DNA of 64,000 bases from an uncultured Pseudoflavonifractor sp. (GCF_944387275.1 NZ_CALXEG010000007.1:1-64000); one strand, 5' to 3'; counted from the first letter of the stretch, positions 50,909-60,699 are shown. The notes: generated by a model from the letters alone, not told the origin. Numbers and translations: made by a program.

Positions 50909-52456
50909 TTACATCAGAGGGGCAAACACGCGCAGCACCGCCCGCAGCAGACGGCGGAGCATGGACCGCTCCCGGCACCGGGCCAGGGTGATCTCCTGGC
51001 AGACGGCCAGGGTGTCCAGGAAGTCCCGCTTCACGTCCAGCACGGCGGGCGCGCCGCACAGCCACACGCCGTCCTCAAAGTGGAGGAACATACTGCGGTA
51101 GTCCATGTTGATGGAGCCGACGGTGGCGTAGCAGTCGTCCACGGCGAAGTTCTTGCCGTGGACAAAGCCGGGGGTGTACTCAAAGATCCGCACCCCCGCC
51201 TCCAGAAGGGGCTCGTAGTGGGCCCGGGTGACCTCAAAGATGATCTTCTTGTCCGGGATATGGGGCGTCATGATGCGCACGTCCACGCCGGACTTGGCGG
51301 CGTTGCACAGGGCGGTGTTGACGCTGTCGCTGATGATGAGATAGGGCGTGGTGATATACACGTAGCGCCTGGCCTTGCTGATCAGGTTGAGGTACACCGT
51401 CTCCCCCACCGGCTCCCCGTCCAGGGGGCTGTCGGTGTAGGGCTGGACGTACCCCAGGTCCCGGTCCGCGGGAAGGGGCGGCAGAGCTGCGGGACGGTAG
51501 GCGCTGTAGTCCTCCTCGCCGCCGCAGATATACTCCCACATGGTGAGGAACATGACCGTCATGCTCCAGGCCCCCTCGCCGGTGACCCGGATGGCGCTGT
51601 CCTTCCAGTGGCCGTACCGCCGGCGCTGGTTGATATACTCGTCGGCCAGGTTGATGCCGCCGGTGAAGGCGGTATGGCCGTCCACAATGCAGAACTTCCG
51701 GTGGTCCCGGTTGTTCAGCCGCACGGACAGCACCGGGATGAACCGGTTGAACACCCGGCAGCGGATGCCCCTGGCCTCCAGCTCACGGGGGTAGTTCTTG
51801 GGCAGGGTGTAGAGGCAGCCCACGTCGTCGTAGATGACCCGCACGTCCACCCCGGCCCTGGCCTTCTCCTCCAGGATCTCCAGGATGGAGTCCCAGAACA
51901 GGCCCCGGCTGATGATGAAATACTCCAGGAAGATATACCGTTTCGCCCCACGCAGGGCCTCCAGCATGTCGGCAAACACGTCGTCCCCCAGGGGGTAGTA
52001 TTCGGCGTCCGTGTTGGCGCACAGCGGACAGTGGGCAAACCGCTCCAGATAGCGGGCCTGGTTGGCGGCGTCCGTGCCGTACCGCTCCTCCAGCACGTCC
52101 GCCTTGCACTCGTCGCTGAGCACCTCGGTCAGGCGGCGGTCCATGCCCTCCATCTTCCGGCGCATCCGGGCAGAGAGCTGGTTGCCGCCTGAGAGGAGGT
52201 ACACCAGCCCGCCGAACAGCGGCACCAGAAGAATGGGCACGATCCAGGCGATCTTATACCCCGGGTCGGTGCGGGCGTTGATGATCCACAGCACCACCAG
52301 GATGGAGACCGCCGTGCAGAAGAAGTAGAAGTAGACAAAGTAGTTGGCAAACTCCACCATCACCACCGCCAGGATCACCACCTGGAGCACCAGAAGGACG
52401 CCCACCAGGGCGGTGCGGTGAAAGAGGATGGAGGCCGCTTTTTTCAGAAATCCCGT
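50909..52456 (-). CDS. cls: Cardiolipin synthase, PLD family, apparent ACG start
   Basis: A membrane enzyme that joins two phosphatidylglycerols into cardiolipin. Two N-terminal transmembrane helices are followed by two PLD domains with HRKFCIVDG and HGKNFAVDD (HxK motifs). The annotated-type start, GTG at 52405, has no ribosome binding site. Upstream the frame continues in family style (FLKKAASILFHRTALVG) up to an ACG at 52454-52456 that lies exactly eight bases after GGAGG; no ATG, GTG or TTG lies between. Either ACG initiates or an ATG was mutated or misread. From ACG the length is 515 residues, usual for clostridial Cls. It starts next to the dnaE stop. Confidence 0.88.
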   Translation of the reverse strand, partial: TGFLKKAASILFHRTALVGVLLVLQVVILAVVMVEFANYFVYFYFFCTAVSILVVLWIINARTDPGYKIAWIVPILLVPLFGGLVYLLSGGNQLSARMRRKMEGMDRRLTEVLSDECKADVLEERYGTDAANQARYLERFAHCPLCANTDAEYYPLGDDVFADMLEALRGAKRYIFLEYFIISRGLFWDSILEILEEKARAGVDVRVIYDDVGCLYTLPKNYPRELEARGIRCRVFNRFIPVLSVRLNNRDHRKFCIVDGHTAFTGGINLADEYINQRRRYGHWKDSAIRVTGEGAWSMTVMFLTMWEYICGGEEDYSAYRPAALPPLPADRDLGYVQPYTDSPLDGEPVGETVYLNLISKARRYVYITTPYLIISDSVNTALCNAAKSGVDVRIMTPHIPDKKIIFEVTRAHYEPLLEAGVRIFEYTPGFVHGKNFAVDDCYATVGSINMDYRSMFLHFEDGVWLCGAPAVLDVKRDFLDTLAVCQEITLARCRERSMLRRLLRAVLRVFAPLM

Positions 52457-52474
52457 AGTTTTTTCCTCCGTTCG

Positions 52475-55400
52475 CTATGCCTGTCTTTTGTCTGTTTTCT
52501 GCTGCCGGACCACCACGTTCTCCTCCCCCAGCATCTCGGTCAGCTCCCGCACCAGGGCGGGATGGACCACGCAGGGTATGGGGGCGGCCCACTGCTCCGT
52601 GTCCGCGAATTTGGCCTTGAAGGGCTCGTCCCCGGGGAAGAGCTCCAGGATCAGCTTGATCTTCCGCCAGCGGGGGTCGCGGGCGCTGGGCAGAAGGACA
52701 AAAATCTTCTGCCGCTGTCTCCCCTTGGGGGCTTCCGGCTCCTTGGCCGGCTCGCCGCCATCCTGCAGCAGGGGCCGCACCGAGTCCACCATCAGCTGGG
52801 GGGCCTTCTCGTCCCGGACCGAGATGCGTCCGGCAGCCAGCACGGGCATGTTCTCCTTGAGATAGCTGCCGCTCTCCCCCAGCACCCGGGAGAACACCAG
52901 CAGCTCCATGGAGCCGGTGTCGTCCTCCAGGGTGACGTAGGCCATGAGGGAGTTGCTCCGGGTGGTCTTGGTCTTGACGGCGGAGATGACGCCGGCGATG
53001 TTCACCTTCTGCCCGTCCTGGAAGTCGGTGTTGCCCTCCTCTTGGGCGAAGTCGGACAGAATGGCCCCGATGGGGGCGGCGTGGTACCGCCGTGCGGTCT
53101 CCCGGTACTCATCCATGGGGTGGCCGGTGAGGTAGAGGCCGGTGGTCTCCTTCTCCATGGTCATCAGCTCCCGGCGGGAGAACTCGGGGATGTCGGGCAG
53201 GGCCACCTCCGGGGCGGTCTGGGGCTGGTCCCCTCCGCCGCCGAACAGGTCGAACTGGCCCTCCAGGTTCTTCCGCCTGGTCTGGGCGATGGAGTCCACC
53301 ACCTGGGGGAACACCTTCAGCAGCTGGGAACGGCGGGCGCCGGTGCTGTCAAAGGCCCCGCACTTGATGAGGCTCTCCAGCACCCGCTTGTTCAGGTCCG
53401 CGTCCATCATGCGGGCGCAGAAGTCGGACAGGGACCGGAAATTCCCGCCCCGCTCCCGCTCGTCCAGGACGGACTGGATAAAGCCCCAGCCCACCCCCTT
53501 CACCGCCGCCAGGCCGAAGCGGATGTTCTCCCCAGTGACGGTGAAGCTGGCCCCCGACTCGTTGATGTCCGGGGGCAGCAGGGCGATGCCGCACTCCTTG
53601 CACTCGGCGATGTACTCCGCCACCTTCTCGCTGGAGTCCAGCACGGAGGTGAGGAGAGCTGCCATATATTCTCTCGTGTAATGGCACTTAAAATACGCGG
53701 TCTGGTAGGCCACGATGGCGTAGGACACGGCGTGGGCCTTGTTGAAGGCGTAGTTGGCGAAGTCGTAGATCTCGTCGTAGATGTCCATGCCGGTCTGCTC
53801 GGGCACGCCCCGGGCGATGCAGCCCTCAATGCCCCGCTCGCTGTCGCCGTAGAGGAAGGTCTGCCGCTCCTTCTCGATCTGGGCCTTCTTCTTTTTGGAG
53901 ATGGCCCGGCGCACCATGTCGGCCTGGCCCAGGGAGTAGCCGCCCAGCTCCTGGAAGATGCGGATGACCTGCTCCTGGTAGACGATACAGCCGTAGGTGA
54001 CCTTCAGAATGGGCTCCAGCAGGGGGTGCTTGTACTTGACCTTGTCCGGGTTCTGCTTGCAGGCGATGAACCGGGGGATGGACTCCATGGGTCCTGGGCG
54101 GTAGAGGGCGATGATGGCGGTGATGTCCTCGATGTTCTGGGGCTTCAGGCCCACGCACACGCCGGTCATGCCCGCCGACTCCATCTGGAACACGCCGGAG
54201 GTCTTGCCGTCGGAGAGCATCTTGAACACCGCCGGGTCGTGGTCGGGGATGGCGTGGAGGTCAAAGTCCGGGATGCGGCGGCGCACCAGCTGCACCGCGT
54301 CGTCCAGCACGGTCAGGTTCCGCAGGCCCAGGAAGTCCATCTTCAGAAGGCCCAGCTCCTCCAGAGTGGTCATGACGTACTGGGTCACCACGGACTCGTC
54401 GTTTTTCGCCAGGGGCACGTACTCGTACACCGGCCGCTTGGTGATGACCACGCCGGCGGCGTGGGTGGAGGCGTGGCGGGGCATGCCCTCGATGGCCTTG
54501 GCGGTGTCGATCAGGTTGTGAATCCGCTCGTCCCCCTCATAGGATTCCCGCAGCTGCTTGGACAGCTTGAGGGACTCGTCCAGGGTGATGTGCAGCGCGC
54601 CGGGGCCGCTGGGCACCTGCTTGGCCACCGCGTCCACGTCGGCGTAGGGGATGTTCAGCGCCCGGCCCACGTCCCGGATGGCGCCCCGGGCGGCCATGGT
54701 GCCGAAGGTGACGATCTGGGCCACGTGGTCCTCGCCGTACTTCCGCTGGACGTACTCGATGACCTCCTGGCGGCGGCGGATGCAGAAGTCGATGTCGATA
54801 TCGGGCATGGTGACCCGCTCCGGGTTGAGGAACCGCTCGAAGAACAGGTCGTACTTCACCGGGTCCACGTCGGTGATGTCCATGCAGTAGGACACCATGG
54901 ACCCGGCGGCCGAGCCGCGGCCAGGGCCCACGGGGATATTGTGGCCCTTGGCGTAGCCGATGAAGTCGGACACGATGAGGAAGTAGTCCACAAACCCCAT
55001 CTGCCGGATGACCCCCATCTCGTACTCCAGCTGGGCCTTGTTCTTCTCGCTTCCCTCCGGGTAGCGGCGGGCAAAGCCCTCCCAGCACAGGTGTTCAAAG
55101 TAGGCGTCAGGGTCGGTCCAGCCCTCGGGCAGCTTGAACTCGGGCAGGTGGTACTTGCCGAACTCAAACTCCAGGTTGCACTTCTCCGCCACTTTCGCGG
55201 TGTTCTCGATGGCCTCCGGCCAGTCGGGGAAGAGCCGGGCCATCTCCTCCTCCGACTTGATGTAGAACTCGTCGGTCTCGAACTTCATGCGGCCCGGGTC
55301 GTCCACCGTCTTGCCCATCTGGATGCACATGAGGGTGTCCTGCATGGCGGCGTCCTCCCGCCGGGTGTAGTGGGCGTCGTTGGTGGCCACCAGGGGGATG

Positions 55401-55987
55401 CCCGTCTCCTGGTGGATGCGCACAATGCCCCGCACCACCTCGGCGTCCACAGGCAGGCCGTGGTCCTGGATCTCCAGGTAGTAGTCCTCCCCGAAGTGCT
55501 CCTTCATCTCCAGGGCAGCCCGCTTGGCCCCCTCGTAGTTGCTGCCCATGATGAGCCGGGGCACCTCTCCCGCCAGACAGGCGGACATGGCAATGAGCCC
55601 CTCTGTATGCTGCCAGAGGAGCTCCTTGTCGATGCGGGGCTTGATATAGAACCCGTCCAGAAAGGCACGGGACACCAGATAGCACAGATTGCGGTAGCCG
55701 GTCTCGTTCTTGCACAGGAGCACCAGGTGGCGGGCCTCGGCGTCCAGCTCGTGGACCCGGTCGGTCATGCCCCGGGGCGCCACGTACACCTCGCAGCCGA
55801 TGATGGGCTTGACCCCCTCGGCCTTGCAGGCCCGGTAAAAGTCCACCGCGCCGTACATCACCCCGTGGTCGGTGACGGCCACCGCACTCTGCCCCAGCTC
55901 CTTCACCCGGGCGGCCAGGGCGGGGATACGGCAGGCGCCGTCCAGCAGGCTGAATTCAGTATGGACATGCAGGTGGACAAAAGACAT
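52475..55987 (-). CDS. dnaE: DNA polymerase III subunit alpha (DnaE type)
   Basis: A 1170-residue replicative polymerase subunit of the DnaE (not PolC) class. PHP domain at the N-terminus (FVHLHVHTEFSLLDGA), polymerase core with the catalytic aspartates in MPDIDIDFCIRRR near residue 400, the helix-hairpin-helix region, and a C-terminal OB-fold (NIAGVISAVKTKTTRSNSLMAYVTLED). GAGGAGG precedes the ATG by six bases. It follows an unknown membrane protein by 21 bp and runs into the cls gene. Confidence 0.97.
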   Translation of the reverse strand: MSFVHLHVHTEFSLLDGACRIPALAARVKELGQSAVAVTDHGVMYGAVDFYRACKAEGVKPIIGCEVYVAPRGMTDRVHELDAEARHLVLLCKNETGYRNLCYLVSRAFLDGFYIKPRIDKELLWQHTEGLIAMSACLAGEVPRLIMGSNYEGAKRAALEMKEHFGEDYYLEIQDHGLPVDAEVVRGIVRIHQETGIPLVATNDAHYTRREDAAMQDTLMCIQMGKTVDDPGRMKFETDEFYIKSEEEMARLFPDWPEAIENTAKVAEKCNLEFEFGKYHLPEFKLPEGWTDPDAYFEHLCWEGFARRYPEGSEKNKAQLEYEMGVIRQMGFVDYFLIVSDFIGYAKGHNIPVGPGRGSAAGSMVSYCMDITDVDPVKYDLFFERFLNPERVTMPDIDIDFCIRRRQEVIEYVQRKYGEDHVAQIVTFGTMAARGAIRDVGRALNIPYADVDAVAKQVPSGPGALHITLDESLKLSKQLRESYEGDERIHNLIDTAKAIEGMPRHASTHAAGVVITKRPVYEYVPLAKNDESVVTQYVMTTLEELGLLKMDFLGLRNLTVLDDAVQLVRRRIPDFDLHAIPDHDPAVFKMLSDGKTSGVFQMESAGMTGVCVGLKPQNIEDITAIIALYRPGPMESIPRFIACKQNPDKVKYKHPLLEPILKVTYGCIVYQEQVIRIFQELGGYSLGQADMVRRAISKKKKAQIEKERQTFLYGDSERGIEGCIARGVPEQTGMDIYDEIYDFANYAFNKAHAVSYAIVAYQTAYFKCHYTREYMAALLTSVLDSSEKVAEYIAECKECGIALLPPDINESGASFTVTGENIRFGLAAVKGVGWGFIQSVLDERERGGNFRSLSDFCARMMDADLNKRVLESLIKCGAFDSTGARRSQLLKVFPQVVDSIAQTRRKNLEGQFDLFGGGGDQPQTAPEVALPDIPEFSRRELMTMEKETTGLYLTGHPMDEYRETARRYHAAPIGAILSDFAQEEGNTDFQDGQKVNIAGVISAVKTKTTRSNSLMAYVTLEDDTGSMELLVFSRVLGESGSYLKENMPVLAAGRISVRDEKAPQLMVDSVRPLLQDGGEPAKEPEAPKGRQRQKIFVLLPSARDPRWRKIKLILELFPGDEPFKAKFADTEQWAAPIPCVVHPALVRELTEMLGEENVVVRQQKTDKRQA

Positions 55988-56008
55988 ATAGAACCTCCTC
56001 GCGAGAAA

Positions 56009-56626
56009 TCAAATGGAATTTTCTTGTATTTCCTCCATATGGGCGCGAAGCAGCGCCAGAATACTCCGGTCCCGGCCTTCCGCACCGTAATCCGCAAATT
56101 TGAGACGTAATACCGCTCCAAGCAAAAGGAGCAGGAGCAGCAGCAATTCCAACCGCTTCGTCTGGATGATCCACAGCATAATGACCGCAAAAAGCACAGC
56201 ATAAACGGCCTTTACGAAGCCGGATACCACAAATCGTCCAGACAGAATACTTCCACCCGCTCCGTCCGGCAGGATACGCCCGGAAAATGGTCTGGGGAAA
56301 TACGCCTCTGCATATGTGCCGAGGTGGAACCCGCCCACTATGTGCGCCCGCTGTTCGCCCAGGGGCCTGGGTATCTTCTCAATGGGCGCGTCAGTATACC
56401 CCCCATGCGGCTCAGAAAAGGTGTATACCCCTGTCTTTTCAGCCCGCCAGTGCTTTTCCTTTAAGATGAAGCGTCCCTTCCTGCGCCAGTGCACACGGCA
56501 GCTCCAGCGGCCATCTGTGAGGGTCTGCCGGGTCCCTTTCCAGTTCTCCGCGGCAATCCATTCCTCCAGCTTCTCTCTGAGGACTTCCGGCGAATCGGGA
56601 CTGTGAAAGCAAAACAGTCGTGACAT
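56009..56626 (-). CDS. Membrane protein of unknown function
   Basis: A 205-residue protein. The first ~120 residues are soluble (MSRLFCFHSPDSPEVLREKLEEWIAA...), with aromatic-rich strands, followed by two adjacent hydrophobic helices, one around VKAVYAVLFAVIMLWII and the other an almost pure leucine run LELLLLLLLLLGAVLRL, then a charged tail. No known domain was recognised. ATG at 56626 is eight bases after AGGGG; the ATG two codons earlier is too close. It sits between whiA and dnaE, possibly co-transcribed with both. Confidence 0.6.
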   Translation of the reverse strand: MSRLFCFHSPDSPEVLREKLEEWIAAENWKGTRQTLTDGRWSCRVHWRRKGRFILKEKHWRAEKTGVYTFSEPHGGYTDAPIEKIPRPLGEQRAHIVGGFHLGTYAEAYFPRPFSGRILPDGAGGSILSGRFVVSGFVKAVYAVLFAVIMLWIIQTKRLELLLLLLLLLGAVLRLKFADYGAEGRDRSILALLRAHMEEIQENSI

Positions 56627-56709
56627 CCCCATTTCCCCTACCAGCTTTATGTACTTATTCAGCGGATGGTTCAGGCGGCGCCCGCCTGATCTTTGGCCGG
56701 ATGCGGCGT

Positions 56710-57618
56710 TTACTGCGCCCCTTCTCCCGTCTGGGCCAGGGCCAGCAGCTTGCGCAGCCGGTGGTTCATGCAGCTCTTGGTCACCGGCGGGTCGCACAGC
56801 TCCGCCAGCTGGGACAGGGTCAGCTCCGGGTTCTCCAGCCGCAGCCGGGCGGTCTCGTACAGCTTGTCCCCCAGCTCGGTCAGGTCCATCCGCTCCTCCA
56901 GGCGGCGGATGGCCTCGATCTGCTCCATGGCCGCGTCCACCGCCTTGTCCAGGTTGGCCGCGTCGCAGTTCACCCGGCGGTTCACGCTGCCCCGCAGATT
57001 CTTCTCCAGCTTGGCGTTCATCAGCTCCATGGCCGCCACCGGCGCGCCGATGGCGGTGAGAAAGTCGGCGATGTACTCGCTCTGCTTGAAGTATGTCATG
57101 TAGTTGGACTTGCGGGTGGTCTCCTTGGGGGAGAAGCCCGCCTCCAGCAGCAGGGCGGTCAGCTCCCGGCTGACGCTGTAGTGGGAGGTGACCAGCTCCA
57201 GATGGTAGCGCTTGGCCGGGTCGGTGACCGAGCCGCCCGCCAGGAACGCGCCCCGGAAGAAGGCGGTCCGGCAGTGGTCCTCCTCCAGGACGGCGAAGTT
57301 GATGTGGTGGGCCAGGCTGTCCGCCGGGTCAAAGCCGAAGGCGGTGAAGATCCGCCGGAGCTTGTCCCCATTGGTGATGGAAAACACCCGCTTGCCCCCT
57401 TCTCCCTCAGGCAGGCTGTCAAAGTCCAGCTGAAAGGCTTTCCGGAACAGCAGGGGCAGCCGGGCGGCAAAGGCGCCGCTCTCGGTGATCACGCGGACCT
57501 CGCGGGTGGAGAAGGCGTTGCAGAAGAGAAGCACGCCGTAGGCCTCGGCCTGGGCGCAGCACTTCCGGGCCAGGGGGGCGCGGCACAGCTCCTCCTTGGT
57601 CTGGCTGGAAAAGGACAT
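56710..57618 (-). CDS. whiA: DNA-binding protein WhiA
   Basis: A 302-residue protein with a LAGLIDADG-like N-terminal domain (FRGAFLAGGSVTDPAKRYHLEL near residue 120) and a C-terminal helix-turn-helix (LTLSQLAELCDPPVTKSCMNHRLRKL). It is conserved in Gram-positives as a cell-division/sporulation-linked regulator. It is the last gene of murB-rapZ-yvcK-whiA, 42 bp after yvcK. Confidence 0.96.
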   Translation of the reverse strand: MSFSSQTKEELCRAPLARKCCAQAEAYGVLLFCNAFSTREVRVITESGAFAARLPLLFRKAFQLDFDSLPEGEGGKRVFSITNGDKLRRIFTAFGFDPADSLAHHINFAVLEEDHCRTAFFRGAFLAGGSVTDPAKRYHLELVTSHYSVSRELTALLLEAGFSPKETTRKSNYMTYFKQSEYIADFLTAIGAPVAAMELMNAKLEKNLRGSVNRRVNCDAANLDKAVDAAMEQIEAIRRLEERMDLTELGDKLYETARLRLENPELTLSQLAELCDPPVTKSCMNHRLRKLLALAQTGEGAQ

Positions 57619-57660
57619 GAAAGAATCCCTCGCTTGTTGTTTGATATCCGTCCCGTCGGC

Positions 57661-58680
57661 TCAGAACACTTTGGTCTGGGCCCGGTCCTCGTAGATCTCC
57701 ATGACGGCGGCGGCCAGCCGGGCGATGGAGTGGCGGGCGTAGTTGGAGGTCTCGGAGGCCAGGGGCCGGGTGATGACCTCGATCCCCATGGCCTCGATGG
57801 CGGGGGCGTCCACCACGATGGGGGCCGCGTCCTCCTCCTTGTACCGCTCCACCAGGCGGGGCCGCACGGGCGCAGAGTTGCACAGGCACAGGTCGATGAG
57901 TCCGGGGCCCGAGTGGGCCAGCAGGGCCTTCACGTGGTCGGAGGCCGTCATGCCCTCGGTCTCGCCGTCCTGGGTCATGATGTTGCAGATATACATCTTC
58001 AGGGCCTTGGACCGGCACACCGCGTCGGCGATGCCCTCCACCAGCAGGTTGGGGATGACGCTGGTGTACAGGCTGCCCGGGCCCAGCAGGATCATGTCCG
58101 CCTCGCCGATGGCCTTCAGGCTCTCGGGCAGGGCGGCGGGCCGCTCGGGCAGCAGCCGTACCTGCTTGATGCGGCAGTCCTGCTCCTTCTTGAAGGCGCT
58201 GATCTTGGACTCCCCCACCACGGCGGTGCCGTTTTCAAAGGTGGCCTCCAGCTGCACGTCGGCGTTGGTCACGGGCAGCACCCGGCCGGTGATGGCCAGG
58301 ACCTGGCTCATCCGGGCCACGGCCTGGTCGAAGGACCCGGAGATGCCGTTGAGGGCGGCCAGGATCAGGTTGCCGAAGGACTGGCCCGCCAGGCTGCCCG
58401 AGTCCTTGGGGAAGCGGTAGGACAGCAGCTCCCCCATCACGGGCTCCACGTTGGCCAGGGCCTCCATGCAGTGGCGGATATCCCCCGGCGGGGGCATGCC
58501 CAGGTCCTGGCGCAGCACGCCGGACCCGCCGCCGTCGTCTGCCACGGTGACGATGGCGGTCAGATTGTGGGTGTAGCTCTTCAGGCCCCGCAGCATGGTG
58601 GACAGGCCGGTGCCGCCGCCGATGGCGACGATCCGCGGCTCATACTCCCACCGGCGGTCGGCGGAATAAGGCTCGGTCAT
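57661..58680 (-). CDS. yvcK: YvcK/CofD-like morphology and gluconeogenic-growth factor
   Basis: A 339-residue protein with the CofD-type fold. The N-terminal VAIGGGTGLSTMLRGLK binds UDP-sugars in the B. subtilis relative, and DDGGGSGVLRQDLGMPPPGDIR and GPGSLYTSVIPNLLVEGI are diagnostic. In Bacillus it is needed for normal cell shape on gluconeogenic carbon and linked to MreB and PBP1. Located between rapZ (17 bp) and whiA (42 bp). Confidence 0.95.
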   Translation of the reverse strand: MTEPYSADRRWEYEPRIVAIGGGTGLSTMLRGLKSYTHNLTAIVTVADDGGGSGVLRQDLGMPPPGDIRHCMEALANVEPVMGELLSYRFPKDSGSLAGQSFGNLILAALNGISGSFDQAVARMSQVLAITGRVLPVTNADVQLEATFENGTAVVGESKISAFKKEQDCRIKQVRLLPERPAALPESLKAIGEADMILLGPGSLYTSVIPNLLVEGIADAVCRSKALKMYICNIMTQDGETEGMTASDHVKALLAHSGPGLIDLCLCNSAPVRPRLVERYKEEDAAPIVVDAPAIEAMGIEVITRPLASETSNYARHSIARLAAAVMEIYEDRAQTKVF

Positions 58681-58696
58681 AGATCAGACGCACCTC

Positions 58697-59557
58697 CTAC
58701 GCTCTTGTCATGTCCCTGTGGTTGTCCGTGGCCTGGTAGCCCTTCTGGCGGATGAAGTCGGCCAGGGCTCTGGTGATGGCCACGCTCCGGTGCTGGCCGC
58801 CGGTACAGCCGATGCCGATGACCAGCATGGTCTTCCCCTCCTCCACGTACTTGGGGAGCAGGAAGCTGATGAGATTCTCCAGGTGGGTCATAAAGTCCCG
58901 GGTCTCCTGGTAGCCGAACACAAAGTCATACACCGGCTTATCCAGCCCGGTCTGGTGCCGCAGTTCGGCGATGTAGTAGGGGTTGGGGAGAAAGCGCACG
59001 TCAAACACCAGGTCGGCCTCCAGGGGAATGCCGTACTTGAAGCCGAAGGAGATGACGTTGACGCCCATGGCGGGCACAGCGCTGTCCCCGCCGAAGAGGC
59101 GGAGCACCTCGCCCCGCAGCTTGGAGGTGGAGAGGGCGGAGGTGTCGATGATGTACTCCGCCCGGCGGCGCACCGGCTCCAGATCCTTCCGCTCCTGGCC
59201 CACCGCCTCGGCCAGGCTCTCGCCGGGCCGGAGCAGGGGGTGGATGCGGCGGGTCTCCTTGTAGCGCTTGATGATGGTCTCGGTGGTGGCCTCCACAAAG
59301 AGGATTTTGTACTGGCAGCCCATGCTGTGGAGGGCGTCCAGGGCGTCGAACAGCCCGTCAAAGGTCTGGCCGCCCCGGATGTCGGTGACCAGCACCACCC
59401 GCTCGTACTTCCCCGGGCTGGCCATGCACAGCTCGGCGAACTTGGGGATCAGCGCCGCCGGCATGTTGTCCACCACATAGAACCCCATATCCTCCATAAA
59501 GGAGGCCGCCTTACTCTTTCCCGCGCCGGACAGGCCGGAAATGATCACAAATTCCAT
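58697..59557 (-). CDS. rapZ: RapZ/YvcJ nucleotide-binding protein
   Basis: A 286-residue protein. The N-terminal P-loop reads ISGLSGAGKSKAASF (about 8-22), with VVLVTDIRGG, and the C-terminal domain shows IGCTGGQHRSVAITRALAD. In E. coli RapZ steers RNase E to a small RNA; in Firmicutes YvcJ is a GTPase linked to competence and its RNA role is not established. It starts 34 bp after murB. Confidence 0.95.
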   Translation of the reverse strand: MEFVIISGLSGAGKSKAASFMEDMGFYVVDNMPAALIPKFAELCMASPGKYERVVLVTDIRGGQTFDGLFDALDALHSMGCQYKILFVEATTETIIKRYKETRRIHPLLRPGESLAEAVGQERKDLEPVRRRAEYIIDTSALSTSKLRGEVLRLFGGDSAVPAMGVNVISFGFKYGIPLEADLVFDVRFLPNPYYIAELRHQTGLDKPVYDFVFGYQETRDFMTHLENLISFLLPKYVEEGKTMLVIGIGCTGGQHRSVAITRALADFIRQKGYQATDNHRDMTRA

Positions 59558-59590
59558 AACTCCACACCTCTGCCAATGGTTTTCTTTCTG

Positions 59591-60508
59591 TTACACGCAG
59601 CCCAGGGTCCGGACCTCCAGCTCCAGGGCCACCCCGGTCTCCCGGAGGACGGTCTCTTTGATCTGGTCGGTCAGCTTCAGGATGTCGGCGCAGGTGGCGC
59701 CGCCCCGGTTGATGACGAACCCGGCGTGCTTCTCCGACACCTGGGCGCCCCCCACGGTCAGGCCCTTCAGGCCGCACTGCTCGATGAGGGCGGCGGCAAA
59801 GTGGCCCGCCGGCCGCTTGAAGGTGCTCCCCGCGCTGGGGTACTCCAGGGGCTGCTTGCTCTTGCGCCGCTGGGCCAGGTCCTCCATTTTTGCCCTGATC
59901 TCCTCGGCGTCACCCTGCTCCAGCTCCATCTCCGCCTCCAGCACCAGCCACGCCGGGTGGTCGGTGAACACGCTGTGGCGGTAGGTGAGCTGGCACTGCT
60001 CCGCGGGCACGGTATGCTCCTGGCCGGTCTCGTCCAGGTAGGTGACGGCGGTGAGGACCTGGACCATCTCCCCGCCGTAGGCCCCGGCGTTCATCACCAC
60101 AGCGCCCCCCAGGCTGCCGGGGATGCCGTGGGCGAACTCCAGGCCGGTCAGCCCCCGGCCCAGGGCGGCCATGGCCAGCCGGGACAGGGGGATGCCGCAC
60201 TCGGCCCGCAGGCGGCGGTTGACCTCCCGGACCTGGTCCAGTCCGCCGGTCTTGATGACAAAGGCCTCTACGCCTTTGTCGGCCACCAGCAGATTGCTGC
60301 CGTTGCCCAGGAAAAAGGGGACGACCCCCATCTGATCAGCGGCACGGACAGCCGCCTTGATCTCTTTTTTATCTTTGGGAAATGCCATCAGCCTGGCAGG
60401 ACCGCCCACCCGGAAGGTGGTGTGCCGGGCCATGGGCTCCTCAGTGCGCAGCTCCAGCTCCGGGCACTCCCGCTCCAGCACCATGCGCACAGCAGAAAAA
60501 ATGTCCAT
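59591..60508 (-). CDS. murB: UDP-N-acetylenolpyruvoylglucosamine reductase
   Basis: A 305-residue FAD enzyme reducing UDP-GlcNAc-enolpyruvate to UDP-MurNAc in peptidoglycan synthesis. HTTFRVGGPARLMAFP, GNGSNLLVADKG, GIPGSLGGAVVMNAGAYGG and the catalytic-serine motif YPSAGSTFKRP are intact (type II MurB). ATG at 60508 is five bases after GGAGG; a TTG at 60520 overlaps that site. First gene of the murB-rapZ-yvcK-whiA cluster. Confidence 0.96.
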   Translation of the reverse strand: MDIFSAVRMVLERECPELELRTEEPMARHTTFRVGGPARLMAFPKDKKEIKAAVRAADQMGVVPFFLGNGSNLLVADKGVEAFVIKTGGLDQVREVNRRLRAECGIPLSRLAMAALGRGLTGLEFAHGIPGSLGGAVVMNAGAYGGEMVQVLTAVTYLDETGQEHTVPAEQCQLTYRHSVFTDHPAWLVLEAEMELEQGDAEEIRAKMEDLAQRRKSKQPLEYPSAGSTFKRPAGHFAAALIEQCGLKGLTVGGAQVSEKHAGFVINRGGATCADILKLTDQIKETVLRETGVALELEVRTLGCV

Positions 60509-60630
60509 TTTGACCTCCAATAATTGAGTTTATAGGCAATACCGGCCAAAACACCGGCAAAATATCTCAGCTTTAACAGGCGGCACAGGCCACATGAACA
60601 GACCGCGGGGCGGCCGGTCCATTAAACATT

Positions 60631-60659
60631 ATTATAGCAGAAACCGGTGCCGATTAGAA
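60631..60659 (-). promoter_or_regulatory. Possible promoter of murB
   Basis: A perfect TATAAT (60631-60636) with a weak -35 (TTCTAA) 17 bp upstream on the minus strand, about 120 bp before murB. Most of the 250-bp murB-mreB gap is otherwise the mreB terminator and leader. Confidence 0.45.
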
Positions 60660-60699
60660 TAGCCAGAAGTCAGAAAAGACATACCGCCCCAAAATGTGC

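Noticed and set aside
50838..51065. N-terminal extension of the aldehyde dehydrogenase frame
   Set aside because: Low-complexity Arg/Gly/Pro sequence overlapping the cardiolipin synthase end; ATG at 50837 gives the family-typical length.
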